Origin: Streptomyces sp. T12
Lineage (GTDB): Bacteria > Actinomycetota > Actinomycetes > Streptomycetales > Streptomycetaceae
DNA: 64,000 nt
Direction of reading: 5' to 3'
NCBI RefSeq assembly: GCF_028736035.1
Contig: NZ_CP117866.1
Location: 7,254,001 to 7,318,000, forward strand
A model generated the notes under the pieces. The model saw only the letters and a list, made by a program, of their open reading frames with translations. It was not told the DNA's origin and ran no database searches. Below, piece by piece: positions 9,949-20,185 of this stretch (position 1 is the first letter of the stretch; the number at the start of each line of letters is the position of its first letter). The position numbers and the translations under genes are program-made.

Positions 9949-12900
9949 CAGCCGTCCCCCTCTTCGTCCTCGTCGTCTTCGTCGTCCCAGTCCTCGAACT
10001 CCAAGTCGTCTTCCAGCAGGGCGAGCTGGTCCGACGACAGGTCGACCAGCGGGAAGTCGGAGCTGGTGTGACCGCCCGTGCCGTCCCGGCGGGCGTGCTC
10101 GACCAGCACCTCGATCGCCTCGCACCACAGCCGGGCCAGCGCCGGCACCTCGTCCTCGCCGAGCACCCCGCGCGCGTACGAGAACCCGGCGCTCAGACAC
10201 AGCCGCCCGCTGTCCCGCTCCAGGACCAGCGCGTCCACCTCCACCGCATGGCCGAGCGGCAGCGCCTCCGCGGCCATGCCGAGCAGCTCGCCGTCGGCCG
10301 TGTCGCCGCCGGAGAACCGGCCCAGATAGTTGAAGCGCAGGTCCGGGACGGGCAGCGCGGCCAGCTTCGGGGCCGTGTCCGGGTTGAGGTGGCGCAGCAG
10401 ACCCCAGCCGAGGCCGCCCGACGGGACCGCCCGCAGCTGCTCCTTGACCTGCTTGAGCGCCTCACCGGCCGCGTCCCGCGCGGGCTGCCAGAAGTCCGGG
10501 CCGAGCGCGCCGCCCGCGTCCAGCCTGACCGGGTACTGGGTGGTGAACCAGCCGACCGTGCGGGAGATGTCGACGGGCTCGGAGAGCGCCTCACGGCCGT
10601 GGCCCTCCAGATGGACCAGCACGCCGGTGACAGCCGAAGGGGCCTCGCCCCGCCGCCGTACCGCCGCCGCGGCCAGCGCCGTCAGCAGCACGGCGTCCGG
10701 GCCGCAGTGGAAGGCCGCGGTCACCTCGGACAGCGCCGCCTCGGTGACCTCGGGCGTCAGCTCGACGGTGAGCACGGCACGGCGCGCGCCGACACCCCGC
10801 CCGCCCGCGATCCGCGCGTCCGGGCCGCTCAGCATCCGCTCCCACCAGGCGGACTCCGTGTCGGCCAACCCGGGCCTGACCGCCTCCCGCGCCAGCAGCC
10901 GAGCCCAGCGCGCGAAGGACGTGCCCGGGCTCTGCGGCAGCCGCTCCCCGGCCGGCCCGGCCGCCAGCCCGGCCGCCAGCTCGGGACCCAGCAGCCGCCA
11001 GGACACCCCGTCCACCGCCAGGTGGTGCACCGTCAGCAACAGCAGCCCCGGCTGACCGGAGGCCGGGTCGAGCCAGGTGGCCCGCAGCATCTCCCCCTTC
11101 TCCGGGTCGAGCCGCACCGACGCCGCCAACTCCTCGGCCGACGCGCGCGGATCGGCACCCGCGGGCATCTCGACGCGCTCGACAGCCACGCCGGGGACGT
11201 CCTCGGGAACCTCCAGCTCCCCGTCCACCAGGCGCATCCGCAACACACCGTGCCGCTCCACCAGCCCGCGCACCGCCGCCTCGACGCGCTCCAGGCCGAC
11301 GTCCCGCGGCACCGGGAACACCATCGACTGCGTGAACGCCGCCGCGTCCCCGTCCTGTTCGCGCCACCACCGCATGACCGGCGTGAGCGGGAACCGCCCC
11401 GTGCCGGAGTCCTCGACGGTGCCGAGGTTCGCCGCCTCCCGTGCCGTCAGCGCGAGCGCGGCAGGCGTACGGGCCGTGAAGATGTCGCGCGGCGCGATGC
11501 CGAGCCCCGCCCCCGAGGCCCGCCCGGCGAGCTGGATCGCCATGATGCTGTCGCCGCCCAGCCGGAAGAAGTCGTCGTCGGCGCCGACCCGTTCGACACC
11601 GAGCACCTCCTCGAAGAGGGCGCACAGGGTGACTTCGCGGACGCCCTCCGGGGCCCGCCCGGAGCCGCCCGGCCGGCTTCCCGGGGCGGGCAGCGCCGCC
11701 CGGTCCAGCTTGCCGCCCGGTGCCAGCGGCAGCTCGTCCAGGACCACCACGTCGGCCGGCACCATGGCGGCGGGCAACCGCCCGGCGGCGTACGCCAGCA
11801 GCGCCTCCGGGACCGGCACGCCCTCACCACCGCCGACGACGTACGCGACGAGCCGTGGCCTGCCCGGCCGGTCCTCCCGCACGACGGCCACCGCCTGCCG
11901 TACCGAGGGGTGCCCGGCGAGGACCGCCGCGATCTCGCCCGGCTCGATGCGGTGGCCGCGGATCTTCACCTGGTCGTCGGAGCGGCCCAGATACTCCAGC
12001 TGCCCGTCGTCCCGGCGGCGGGCCAGGTCCCCGGTGCGGTACATGCGCCCGCCGGGCGGCCCGTACGGGTCGGCGACGAACCGCTCGGCGGTCGTCCCCG
12101 CCCGCCCCAGATAGCCGTACGCCACTCCCGGCCCCGCCAGATAGAGCTCGCCGCACACCCCGGGCGGCACGGGCCGCAGCCGCTCGTCGAGGACGTACGC
12201 GCGCGTGCCCGGGAGCGGGGCGCCGATGGGCGGTGCCGTGCCGTCGCCGGTCAGCGGGCCGGAGACGGAGGCGGCGACGGTGAACTCGGTGGGCCCGTAG
12301 GCGTTGTGGAACCGGCGCCCTGCGACGGCCCAGCGGGCCACCAGCTCCGGCGGACACGCCTCCGCGCCCACGGCCAGCGACCGCAGCTCGGGGTACTCCC
12401 CGGCCGGCACCGTCGCCAGCACCGACGGCGGCAGCAGCGCACTGCTGATCCGCCGGCCGGTCAGCACGTCCGCGAGGTCCTGCCCGGCGAGCGGCCCCAA
12501 AGGCGGTACGACCAGGGTGCCGCCGGACCCGAACGCCATGCACATCTCACTCACGGAGATGTCGAAGGCGGGCGAGCCCAATTGCAGCACCCTGCTGTCC
12601 GCGTCCAGTGCGAGCGCGTCCACGAGACCGCGCGCGAGGGCCGTCAGACCGGTGTGCGGGACCACGACGCCCTTGGGGCGGCCGGTGGAGCCCGAGGTGT
12701 GGATGACATAGGCGGGAGCCGAAGGGGCCAACTCGTCGGCAGCGAGCGGCTGTTCGGCGTAGGCGCGCTCGTCGAGGACGAGCGTGAGGACGTCCGTCTC
12801 CGGAATCACCCCGGGCTCGCCGGCCACCACCAGGACCGGCGTCGCGTCCGCCAGCGCCAGCCGGATGCGCTCCGGTGGATAGTCGGGGTCGATCGGGAGG

Positions 12901-14675
12901 TACGCGGCGCCCGTGCGCTGCACCGCCAGCAGCGCCGGGACCATGGCGGCCGTGCGCCCCAGGGCGAGGGCCACGATCCGGCCGGGGCCCGCCCCGTGCC
13001 GGGCCAGATGAGCCGCCAGCCGGTTCACGCGGTCGGTCAGTCCGGCGTACGTCAGCCGCAGGTCCTCGGCCTCCAGCGCGGGCGCGTCGGGGGTGCGGGA
13101 CGCCTGCCGGGCCACCAGGTCGGGGAGGGCCAGCGGCTCGGGGGCGGGACCGCCCGAGCCGAGCTCCGCCAGCCGTCGCCGGTCGGCCTCGGGCACCAGG
13201 CCGACCTCGGCGAGCGGCACCTCGGGGTCGGCGGTGAAGCGGCGCAGCAGCTCCAGGTAGGCGTCCGTCCAGTGCCGTACGGTGTCGGCGCCGAAGAGGG
13301 CCGTCCGGATCTCGAAGCTGCCCTCCATCGTGCCGTCGTCGGAGTCACGGACGATGCCGACGAGGTCGTGCTCGCCACCGGTGTGGATGCGTTCGGGCTC
13401 GCTGAACTCCCGCAGTGCGGCCACGCTGCGCTGCTGGGTGAGGTGCATGAACACCCACTGGAACAGCGGGGAGCGCCCGGCGCTGCGGTCGGGCGCGACC
13501 GCCGAGACGATCCGGCCCACGGGCACGTCGGCGTTGGCCATCAACTCGGGGAAGTCCGTGGCGAACCTGGCCAGCACGTCGGCGAAGGAGTCCCCGGGCC
13601 GGATCCGCCAGCGGGTCGGGATGGCGTTCATGACGTACCCGATGACCCGCTCCAGGCCCTTGGCGGCCCGGTTGGCGGTCGGCGTGCCGAGCACCATGTC
13701 GTCGGCGCCGGTCAGGCGGTGCGCCAGGACCGCGAAGGCCGCCATCAGGACGACGTAGACGGAGGCGCCGCGCTCGCGGGCCAGCGCCCGTACGGCCTGG
13801 GCGGTCGGGGCGTCGACGCGGAACGGGATCTGGGCGATCTCCTCGGAGGAGCCGCCCGCCTCGGACGCCCCGGCGCCGACCCCGACCCCGGCCCTGGCCC
13901 CGGGCACGCTGAGCGGCCCCGGCGGCCCGGCGAGGTAGCGGCGCCAGAACGCCAGCCGCGCCTCGAAGACGCCGGAGTCCTCCAACTCGCCCTGCCAGGA
14001 CGCGAAATCGGCGTACTGGATGCGGGGGCGGGTCAGCGTCGGTGCCGTACCGGCGCGCATCGCGCGGTGTGCCTCGGCGAACTCGGCCTGGAGCACGTCG
14101 AAGGACCACCAGTCGGCGATCACGTGGTGCAGGCTCAGCATCAGCGTGGTCCGCCGGTCGTCGACCGTGACGAACCGGGCCCGCATCAGTGGTTCACCGG
14201 CCAGGTCGAAGGGGCGGCGCCGGAACGTCTCGAAGGCCTCGGCGATGGTGGTGCCGGTGCCCCGCAGGTCCTCCCGCTCCAGCAGGAATCGCTCCTCGGG
14301 CGGGAAGGTGACGCTGAGCGCGCCCGGCTCGCCGCCGATGCGGGCCCGCAGGACGTCGTGGTGCGCCCGCACCAGGGTCAGTGCCGTCTCCAGACGGTCC
14401 GGGTCGACCGGCTCGACCGTCTCGTCGAAGTGGTAGGCACAGCACAGGTTGAGCGCGGGAGTGCCGGGATACAGCGACTCGTACACCCACAGGTCCTCCT
14501 GCGCCGGACTGAGCCGCACCGGCCCGTCCCCGTCGCGGGGCGGTACGACCGCCGGGATCAGCCCGGCCTGCCCGGACTCCACCAGCCGCCGCATGAGCCG
14601 CACCCGCTGTTCACCGCTGAGCGCGCTGAACCGCTCGGCCATCGAAGCGCCGGCCGCCCCCGTCATCGCCGTCAC
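9948..14675 (-). CDS. NRPS module with epimerase, C-A-T-E
   Basis: A 1575-residue synthetase that should add one residue and epimerise it to the D form. The condensation domain (about 25-460) carries HHVIADW where HHxxxDG is expected: the catalytic His pair stays, the Gly is Trp. The adenylation domain has HTSGSTG and [12 protein letters not shown]; hand-read pocket code DISLAGAVAK, unrecognised. The carrier has GGDSI, typical before an epimerase. The epimerisation domain shows [23 protein letters not shown] and FNYLG. The C terminus is very acidic (Asp/Glu run). I chose the GTG at 14675 because GGGAGG lies 7 bases upstream and the GTG overlaps the repeat-frame stop as GTGA. The frame is open up to 15242, but that extension only translates the tandem repeat. 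Confidence 0.92.
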   Translation of the reverse strand: MTAMTGAAGASMAERFSALSGEQRVRLMRRLVESGQAGLIPAVVPPRDGDGPVRLSPAQEDLWVYESLYPGTPALNLCCAYHFDETVEPVDPDRLETALTLVRAHHDVLRARIGGEPGALSVTFPPEERFLLEREDLRGTGTTIAEAFETFRRRPFDLAGEPLMRARFVTVDDRRTTLMLSLHHVIADWWSFDVLQAEFAEAHRAMRAGTAPTLTRPRIQYADFASWQGELEDSGVFEARLAFWRRYLAGPPGPLSVPGARAGVGVGAGASEAGGSSEEIAQIPFRVDAPTAQAVRALARERGASVYVVLMAAFAVLAHRLTGADDMVLGTPTANRAAKGLERVIGYVMNAIPTRWRIRPGDSFADVLARFATDFPELMANADVPVGRIVSAVAPDRSAGRSPLFQWVFMHLTQQRSVAALREFSEPERIHTGGEHDLVGIVRDSDDGTMEGSFEIRTALFGADTVRHWTDAYLELLRRFTADPEVPLAEVGLVPEADRRRLAELGSGGPAPEPLALPDLVARQASRTPDAPALEAEDLRLTYAGLTDRVNRLAAHLARHGAGPGRIVALALGRTAAMVPALLAVQRTGAAYLPIDPDYPPERIRLALADATPVLVVAGEPGVIPETDVLTLVLDERAYAEQPLAADELAPSAPAYVIHTSGSTGRPKGVVVPHTGLTALARGLVDALALDADSRVLQLGSPAFDISVSEMCMAFGSGGTLVVPPLGPLAGQDLADVLTGRRISSALLPPSVLATVPAGEYPELRSLAVGAEACPPELVARWAVAGRRFHNAYGPTEFTVAASVSGPLTGDGTAPPIGAPLPGTRAYVLDERLRPVPPGVCGELYLAGPGVAYGYLGRAGTTAERFVADPYGPPGGRMYRTGDLARRRDDGQLEYLGRSDDQVKIRGHRIEPGEIAAVLAGHPSVRQAVAVVREDRPGRPRLVAYVVGGGEGVPVPEALLAYAAGRLPAAMVPADVVVLDELPLAPGGKLDRAALPAPGSRPGGSGRAPEGVREVTLCALFEEVLGVERVGADDDFFRLGGDSIMAIQLAGRASGAGLGIAPRDIFTARTPAALALTAREAANLGTVEDSGTGRFPLTPVMRWWREQDGDAAAFTQSMVFPVPRDVGLERVEAAVRGLVERHGVLRMRLVDGELEVPEDVPGVAVERVEMPAGADPRASAEELAASVRLDPEKGEMLRATWLDPASGQPGLLLLTVHHLAVDGVSWRLLGPELAAGLAAGPAGERLPQSPGTSFARWARLLAREAVRPGLADTESAWWERMLSGPDARIAGGRGVGARRAVLTVELTPEVTEAALSEVTAAFHCGPDAVLLTALAAAAVRRRGEAPSAVTGVLVHLEGHGREALSEPVDISRTVGWFTTQYPVRLDAGGALGPDFWQPARDAAGEALKQVKEQLRAVPSGGLGWGLLRHLNPDTAPKLAALPVPDLRFNYLGRFSGGDTADGELLGMAAEALPLGHAVEVDALVLERDSGRLCLSAGFSYARGVLGEDEVPALARLWCEAIEVLVEHARRDGTGGHTSSDFPLVDLSSDQLALLEDDLEFEDWDDEDDEDEEGDG

Positions 14676-15292
14676 GCCACGTCCTCCCGAAGCCTCACGA
14701 ATTCCCCTGCCACACCCCGGCCCTCCCGAGCCGCCACCCACTCCTGCGCCACACCGCTGGCATCCCGGGAGGCCCGCGTCACGCCCTGGCCTTCCCGGGG
14801 CGCCGCGCATTCCCGCGTCACGCCCCGGCTCTCCCGGGGCGCCGCGCACTCCTGCGTCACGCCGCCGGCATCCCGGGAGGCCCGCGTCACGCCCTGGCCT
14901 TCCCGGGGCGCCGCGCATTCCCGCGTCACGCCCCGGCTCTCCCGGGGCGCCGCGCACTCCTGCGTCACGCCGCCGGCATCCCGGGAGGCCCGCGTCACGC
15001 CCTGGCCTTCCCGGGGCGCCGCGCATTCCCGCGTCACGCCCCGGCTCTCCCGGGGCGTCGCGCACTCCTGCGTCACGCCGCTGGCATCCCGGGAGGCCCG
15101 CGTCACGCCCTGGCCTTCCCGGGGCGCCGCGCATTCCCGCGTCACGCCCCGGCTCTCCCGGGGCGCCGCGCACTCCTGCGTCACGCCGCCGGCATCCCGG
15201 GAGGCCCGCGTCACGCCGTCGGTCTCCCGGGGCGCCGTGCATCCCTTCGCCACGTCGCGGCCCTTGCGCAGCGTTGCGAATCCCCCTGTCAC
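14672..15292 (-). CDS. Repeat-encoded 206-residue reading frame between monooxygenase and NRPS (function unknown)
   Basis: An unbroken frame from GTG (15292) to TGA that overlaps the monooxygenase stop as GTGA at its start and the next NRPS start as GTGA at its end. Both ends have the same ribosome site, since 23 bases including GGGAGGACGTGGCGTGAC occur at each junction. The product is mostly five 36-residue units, each made of three subunits starting [12 protein letters not shown] and GVTREC; the outer units are degenerate and the last ends in LREDVA, the same residues that end the monooxygenase. Composition is rich in Arg, Glu, Ala, Gly with two Cys per unit. No known domain. Because the unit is 108 bp, several frames are open, so an untranslated spacer is equally possible. 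Confidence 0.45.
   Translation of the reverse strand: MTGGFATLRKGRDVAKGCTAPRETDGVTRASRDAGGVTQECAAPRESRGVTRECAAPREGQGVTRASRDASGVTQECATPRESRGVTRECAAPREGQGVTRASRDAGGVTQECAAPRESRGVTRECAAPREGQGVTRASRDAGGVTQECAAPRESRGVTRECAAPREGQGVTRASRDASGVAQEWVAAREGRGVAGEFVRLREDVA
14761..15216. repeat. 108-bp tandem repeat, about four near-perfect copies
   Basis: The motif CATCCCGGGAGG recurs at 14761, 14869, 14977, 15085 and 15193, a constant period of 108 bp. Four copies are near identical (differences such as CTGG/CCGG before the motif and one CGCC/CGTC); a fifth matches for only about 25 bases. Degenerate copies extend toward both ends of 14672-15292. Each unit has internal 39-bp and 30-bp subunits that each contain GGCGTGACG on the minus strand, the same sequence that forms the stop/start junction of the flanking genes, so the array probably grew by duplication of that junction. 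Confidence 0.97.
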
Positions 15293-16362
15293 GCCACGTC
15301 CTCCCGAAGCTCGGCCAGCCGGTGCAGCCCGGCCAGTACCTCGTCGCGGCCGAGGCCGAAGTCCACGAAGCAGGCGACCTCGTCGCAGCCCAGCTCCCGC
15401 AGATCGGCGAGCATCTTCCGGCAGGTCTCGGCGGAGCCGAGCAGGCTGCCCCAGGTCAGATAGCGGTGGAAGGCGAACTCGGCGAGCAGCGCGGTCTGTT
15501 CCTCGGTGAGCTCCGCCGTCGCCTTGTCGGCCGTGCGGTTGGCCGTGGTCTGCCGTACGTACGAGCGCAGATACCTCGTCAGCGGTACGGAGGCCAGGCG
15601 CCGCGCCTCCTCGTCGTCCGCGCCGACGAACGTGTGCGCCATCAGCGTCACCCGGCCGTGCGCGTCGGTGCCGCCCTGGTCGGGGGCGGCGGCGCAGGCG
15701 GCCCGGTAGCGGGCGATCTTCTCGGCCAGCTCCTCCCGGCTCTGCCCGACGGTCGCCCCGAGGACCCCGGTGCGCAGACCTCCGGCGGCCTCCCAGGTCG
15801 CGGGGTTGCCGGAGCTGGTGAGCCACAGGGGAAGCGTGTCCTGCACCGGCCGGGGCTGCGGCAGGACGGCGACCGAGGCGCCGGTGCCGTCGGTGAACTC
15901 GGCCGCCTCACCCGCCCACAGCCGCCGCAGCAACGGGATGTCCCGCAGGGTCTGCTCGCGGCGGCCCTCGTAGTTGTCCGGCGCCAGCACGAAGTCGGCC
16001 GAGTGCCAGCCCGTCGCCGCGGACAGCCCGATCCGGCCGTGCGAGAGGTTGTCGACGACGGCCCAGTCCTCCGCGATCCGCAGCGGATGGTGCAACGGCA
16101 GGATCACGCTGCCCGCCCGGATGTTGATCCGCTCGGTGGCCACCGCGAGCGCCGCGCTGAGCACCGGCGGGCTGGGGAACACCTGCCCCACCTGCTGGAA
16201 GTGCCGCTCGGGCGTCCAGATCGCGTGGAAGCCGAGCCGGTCCGCGGTGCGGGCGACGGTGAGGATGTCGTCGTAGGCCTCACTGTGCCGGGGCGTGCCG
16301 CCTCCGGTCGCGGTGTCGGTGGCGGGCATGTCGGCGCCGAAGAACATCACGCTCAGGTCCAT
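15289..16362 (-). CDS. Standalone luciferase-like flavin monooxygenase of the natural-product (MupA-like) type
   Basis: A 357-residue LLM-class oxygenase using reduced flavin. The N terminus [11 protein letters not shown] and WTPERHFQ fit the subfamily of luciferase-like monooxygenases tied to natural-product pathways, often found as a domain inside NRPS or PKS proteins. [11 protein letters not shown] and the later TLMAHTFVG are also family-like. Here it is a separate protein, encoded directly after the A-T-C-T NRPS; its start overlaps the NRPS stop and has a strong AAGGAGG site. It probably oxidises a carrier-bound intermediate (hydroxylation or Baeyer-Villiger type), perhaps on the carrier domain that lacks its own adenylation domain. 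The family is secure; substrate and reaction are inferred. Confidence 0.9.
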   Translation of the reverse strand: MDLSVMFFGADMPATDTATGGGTPRHSEAYDDILTVARTADRLGFHAIWTPERHFQQVGQVFPSPPVLSAALAVATERINIRAGSVILPLHHPLRIAEDWAVVDNLSHGRIGLSAATGWHSADFVLAPDNYEGRREQTLRDIPLLRRLWAGEAAEFTDGTGASVAVLPQPRPVQDTLPLWLTSSGNPATWEAAGGLRTGVLGATVGQSREELAEKIARYRAACAAAPDQGGTDAHGRVTLMAHTFVGADDEEARRLASVPLTRYLRSYVRQTTANRTADKATAELTEEQTALLAEFAFHRYLTWGSLLGSAETCRKMLADLRELGCDEVACFVDFGLGRDEVLAGLHRLAELREDVA

Positions 16363-19300
16363 GGCACCTCCTTCTGACTGGTGTCGGTACGGCCGTTTCG
16401 GCTGCTGTCGGTACGGCCGTCGCGGCCGGGTTGCCGGGGAACGCGCGGCCGGCGCGTGATGGGCGCCGGTGCCGCGGGTGCCTCGGCCGGTGCCCGCTCC
16501 AACTCGGCGGCGAGAGCGGCGACCGTGGGGCAGGTGAACAGCTGGGCGGCCGTCACCGTGCGCCCGGCGCCGGTGAGGCGGGCCGCGACCCGTACCGCGC
16601 GCAGGGAGTTGCCGCCGAGCCGGAAGAAGTCGTCGTGCGGGCCGATGTGCTCGACGCCGAGGACGTCGGACCAGACGGCGGCGATCTCCCGGTGCAGCGC
16701 GGAGTCCGTCGGGGTGTCGGCGGGGCGGGCGGGGGCGAGGACCGCGTCCCGGACCGCGTCCGCCCGCCGGGGCGGCTCGGGCAGGGGCAGCCGGGACAGT
16801 GGTACGTCCGGCTCGGCCGCCGCCGCGCACAGCGCCTCGACGACCGCGTCCGCCAGCCACTGGACGAACTCCGGCTCCAGGCACGAGGTCCGGTACTCGA
16901 AGACCAGCGTCATGCCGTCCGGCGCGCCCTCCGGCCCGTGGTCGTCCGTGACGTCGACCAGCAGCTCGAACCGCGCGGTGCCGGTGCGCACCGGCACTAC
17001 GCCGGCCTCGGCACCGGGCAGCTCCACCTCGGCCCGGGCGTTGTTCTGCAACGCCAGCACCACCTCGGTGAACGGCTGCCGCCCCGGCGGCCGTACCGGA
17101 TTGAGCGCGTCCACGACCTCCTCGAACGGCACGTCCTGGTGGGCGAAGGCGTTCAGCGCGGTCTCCCGGGAACGCGCGAGCAGTTGCCGGGCGGTGGGGT
17201 CGCCGCAGGCGTCGGTGCGCAGCACCAGCATGTTGACGAAGAACCCGACGACGTCATCGACCGTGCCGTCGTGCCCGCGCCCGGCGATCGGCGACCCGAC
17301 CGCGAGATCCTCGCCCGCCCCGGCCCGCACCAGTGCGACGGCGAGGGCGGCGTGCAGCGCCATGAACAGCGTGGCGCCCTCCGCCCGCGCCGCCTCGACG
17401 ACCCGCGCGTGCGCGCCCGCGTCCAGCCGCCGTACGACGGTGGCGGCGTCCCGACCCGGCACGGCGGGCCGTCCGGAACGGCGGGGGAGCAGCGGGCCGC
17501 CCGCCGGGAGGTCCGCCAAGGCCGCCCCCCAGAAGGTGAGTTGGGCGGCCGCGAGGGATCCGGGATCGTCCGCCGAACCCAGCCGCTCCTGCTGACGGCG
17601 GGCGAAGTCGGCGTACGGCACGGGCAGCGGGGCGAGCTCCGGCTCGGAACCGGCGCTGCGGGCCGCGTAGGCACGCGACAGATCCCGGAAGAGCGGGGGC
17701 AGGGACCAGCCGTCACCCGCGATGTGGTGCAGGACGAGCAGCAGGGCGTGCTCACCCGGCCGGTCCCGGACACTGAACAGCACGGCGTGCAGGGGGAGTT
17801 CGGCGGCGAGGTCGAACCGATGCCGGGCGGCTTCGCTGACCGCCCGCTCCAACTCACCCGAGCCGACCCCGACATGCCGCAGCCGAGGCAGTGCCTCAGC
17901 CCCGCTCAGCACCCGCTGCCTCGGCTCGCCGTCGCTCTCCTCGAAGACGGTACGCAGCGCCGTCTGCCGGGCGGCCACGTCCCCGAGGGCGGCCCGCAGG
18001 GCCTCCGGGTCGATCTCACCGCGCAGCCGCACCAGCACGGGCAGCGTGTAGGCGCTGCCCGCGTCGACCCGGTCCAGGAACCACAGCCGACGCTGGGCGT
18101 ACGACAGGGGGAGCGCATCCCCGTCCCGCAGAGGTGCGGAAAGCGCGGCTCGGTCGCCCCCGGCGGCCTTGTCCCCCTCCCCGCCCCTCTCGGCGTTCTC
18201 GTCCTGCGCGGCCTTCTCCACGTACGGCACCAGCGCCGCCGGTGTCCGGCACTCGAACAGCGCCCGTACGCCGACCTGCGCGCCCAGCGTCAGCTGGATC
18301 CGGCCCAGCAGCCGCGTCACCATCAGCGAGTTGCCGCCGAGCGCGAAGAAGTCGTCCTCGGGGGCGACCGACGCCACCCCCAGCACCTCGGAGAACAGTC
18401 CGCACAGCGCTTCCTCGACCGGGCCCGACGGCTGTCGTGCGGCTGCCGAGGCGAGGGAGCCGGTGATCGGGCCGGGCTCGGGCAGGGCGGCGCGGTCCAG
18501 TTTGCCGTTGGCGGTGAGGGGCAGGGCGTCCAGCAGTACGAAGGCGGCCGGGACCAGGTAGTCGGCGAGCACGCGAGCGGCGTGGTCACGCAACTCCCGT
18601 TCCGACAGCCGCTGCCGATGTCCGTCGCGCGGGACGACGTACGCGATCAGCCGCTTGTCCCCGGTGGCGTCCGGACGGGCGACGACAGCGGCCCGGACGA
18701 CACCCGGGTGGCCGGCCAGGACCGTCTCCACCTCCCCGGGCTCCACCCGGAACCCGCGGATCTTCACCTGGGCGTCGGCCCGCCCCAGATACTCCAGCAC
18801 CCCGTCCGCCCGGCGCCGCACGAGATCGCCGGTGCGGTACATCTGCTGACCGGCGGCCCCGTACGGGTCGGCCACAAAGCGCTCGGCGGTCAGCCCAGGA
18901 CGGCCGCAGTAGCCGAGGGCGACACCCGCCCCGGCGGCGTACAGCTCACCGGTCTCGCCGTCCGCGACGGGCCGCAGCCGCTCGTCGAGCACCCGGAGCC
19001 GTTTGCCGGCCAGCGGGCGGCCGATCGGCACCGGTCTTCCCTCCCGAACGTCCTCGGCGGTGACCGGATGGACGGTCAGGAAGACCATGCCCTCGACCGG
19101 CCCGTAGCCGTTGCTGAGCCTCAGCCCGGGGTACCGCTCCAGGACGCGGGCGGCGTGCGCGGGCGACAACGGCTCGCCGCCGACGATCAGTTCGCTCACC
19201 CCGGCGAGGGCCCGGGGGTACTCGTCGACGATCACGTGGAACAGGGAGGCGGAGAGGTAGAGGGAGGTGACGGCATGCCGGTCGACCAGACCGGCCATCA

Positions 19301-19976
19301 CCACCGGGTCGGGGCGCTGCCCCGGGTGCAGTACGCACAGGCCGCCGCCGAGCAGCGGGCCCCACAGCTCCAGCGCGAACGCGTCCCAGGACACGGGGGA
19401 GCACTGCAACCACACCGCGCCGGTCCCGAAGGAGGCGAAGTCCTGCCCGGTCAGCGTCCCGGTGATCGCGGCGTGGGAGGCGACGATGCCCTTCGGACGG
19501 CCGGTGGAGCCGGAGGTGAACATCACGCAGGCGGGATCCTGCGGCCGTACGTCCACGGCGCCACGTTCGAGACGCGGTGCCCCTTCGGCGTCCTCCACCG
19601 CGACCGACTCGGCCGCGAGGGCGGTCGGTCGGGCCCCGCGCCGCGACACGACCACGGCGACGCCCGCGTCGGCCGCCATCCCGCGCAGCCGTTCCGCCGG
19701 AAAGTCCGGGTCGAGCATCACATAACCGGCACCGGCCTTGAGCGTGCCGAGCAGTGCCACCACCATCTCGGTGGACCGCTCCAGACATACGCCCACCAGG
19801 GCCCCCGGCCGCACGCCGTGCCGCCGCAGCAGCCCGGCCAACCGGTCGGCGCGCGCGTCGAGTTCGCCGTAGCTCAGCCGCTCGTCGCCGTACACCAGCG
19901 CGGTCGCCGCCGGTGTCCGCCGAGCCTGTGCCGCGAAGAGTTCATGCACCCCGTGCAAAGCCCCCGTTGCCCCCAT
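16353..19976 (-). CDS. NRPS, A-T-C-T, probable starter
   Basis: A 1207-residue synthetase beginning with an adenylation domain (about 10-480; [26 protein letters not shown]), so it probably starts the chain. The first carrier (about 505-580) has LGGNS. A condensation domain with HHIAGDG (about 620-1060) is followed directly by a second carrier (Ser near 1122 in LGGNS) with no adenylation domain, so that carrier must be charged by another protein. The hand-read pocket code is DALYIGGVFK, unassigned. The C-terminal tail is a low-complexity Arg/Pro/Asp linker. The ATG lies one base after the MbtH stop; the stop overlaps the monooxygenase start. Domain calls are secure, substrate unknown. Confidence 0.93.
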   Translation of the reverse strand: MGATGALHGVHELFAAQARRTPAATALVYGDERLSYGELDARADRLAGLLRRHGVRPGALVGVCLERSTEMVVALLGTLKAGAGYVMLDPDFPAERLRGMAADAGVAVVVSRRGARPTALAAESVAVEDAEGAPRLERGAVDVRPQDPACVMFTSGSTGRPKGIVASHAAITGTLTGQDFASFGTGAVWLQCSPVSWDAFALELWGPLLGGGLCVLHPGQRPDPVVMAGLVDRHAVTSLYLSASLFHVIVDEYPRALAGVSELIVGGEPLSPAHAARVLERYPGLRLSNGYGPVEGMVFLTVHPVTAEDVREGRPVPIGRPLAGKRLRVLDERLRPVADGETGELYAAGAGVALGYCGRPGLTAERFVADPYGAAGQQMYRTGDLVRRRADGVLEYLGRADAQVKIRGFRVEPGEVETVLAGHPGVVRAAVVARPDATGDKRLIAYVVPRDGHRQRLSERELRDHAARVLADYLVPAAFVLLDALPLTANGKLDRAALPEPGPITGSLASAAARQPSGPVEEALCGLFSEVLGVASVAPEDDFFALGGNSLMVTRLLGRIQLTLGAQVGVRALFECRTPAALVPYVEKAAQDENAERGGEGDKAAGGDRAALSAPLRDGDALPLSYAQRRLWFLDRVDAGSAYTLPVLVRLRGEIDPEALRAALGDVAARQTALRTVFEESDGEPRQRVLSGAEALPRLRHVGVGSGELERAVSEAARHRFDLAAELPLHAVLFSVRDRPGEHALLLVLHHIAGDGWSLPPLFRDLSRAYAARSAGSEPELAPLPVPYADFARRQQERLGSADDPGSLAAAQLTFWGAALADLPAGGPLLPRRSGRPAVPGRDAATVVRRLDAGAHARVVEAARAEGATLFMALHAALAVALVRAGAGEDLAVGSPIAGRGHDGTVDDVVGFFVNMLVLRTDACGDPTARQLLARSRETALNAFAHQDVPFEEVVDALNPVRPPGRQPFTEVVLALQNNARAEVELPGAEAGVVPVRTGTARFELLVDVTDDHGPEGAPDGMTLVFEYRTSCLEPEFVQWLADAVVEALCAAAAEPDVPLSRLPLPEPPRRADAVRDAVLAPARPADTPTDSALHREIAAVWSDVLGVEHIGPHDDFFRLGGNSLRAVRVAARLTGAGRTVTAAQLFTCPTVAALAAELERAPAEAPAAPAPITRRPRVPRQPGRDGRTDSSRNGRTDTSQKEVPWT

Positions 19977-19977
19977 C

Positions 19978-20184
19978 TCAGCCGTCGGCTGCCGTGCGGG
20001 CGGGAGATATGTCGGTCCAGCGGTCCTCGACGAAGGCGAGGCAGTCCGCGCGACTGCTCGCGGTCATCGCCACGTCCCACCCGCCGGGCACGGTGATCCC
20101 GTCGGGCCAGAGCGAGAACTGGCCCTCGGCGTTGGTGAGTACGAGGTAGGTGCCGTTCTCGTCCTCGAACGGATTGGTGGTCAT
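19978..20184 (-). CDS. MbtH-like protein
   Basis: A 68-residue MbtH-family chaperone, which binds adenylation domains and supports their folding and activity. The family signature is clear: [13 protein letters not shown] at the start, then FSLWPDG and the paired Trp region VPGGWDV, and DRWTDISPA near the end. The start ATG at 20184 has GGAGGG six bases upstream, placed inside the last codons of the exporter gene. It ends one base before the A-T-C-T NRPS start, so it is cotranscribed with the assembly line it serves. The frame reads on upstream through a Thr-Pro repeat, which is the antisense of the exporter tail and is not coding here. Confidence 0.95.
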   Translation of the reverse strand: MTTNPFEDENGTYLVLTNAEGQFSLWPDGITVPGGWDVAMTASSRADCLAFVEDRWTDISPARTAADG

Positions 20185-20185
20185 G

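Noticed and set aside
14761..15216. CRISPR array
   Set aside because: Units are directly contiguous with no unique spacers, are 108 bp long, and there is no cas gene.
14676..15242. N-terminal extension of the C-A-T-E NRPS through the repeat region
   Set aside because: The added residues only translate the 108-bp repeat, and the GTG at 14675 has a good ribosome site and stop-start overlap.
10068..15509. A very long plus-strand reading frame opposite the NRPS genes (others at 2751-6134 and 16431-20096)
   Set aside because: These are antisense shadows produced by high third-position GC; the minus strand holds complete NRPS domain motifs and the plus frames have none.
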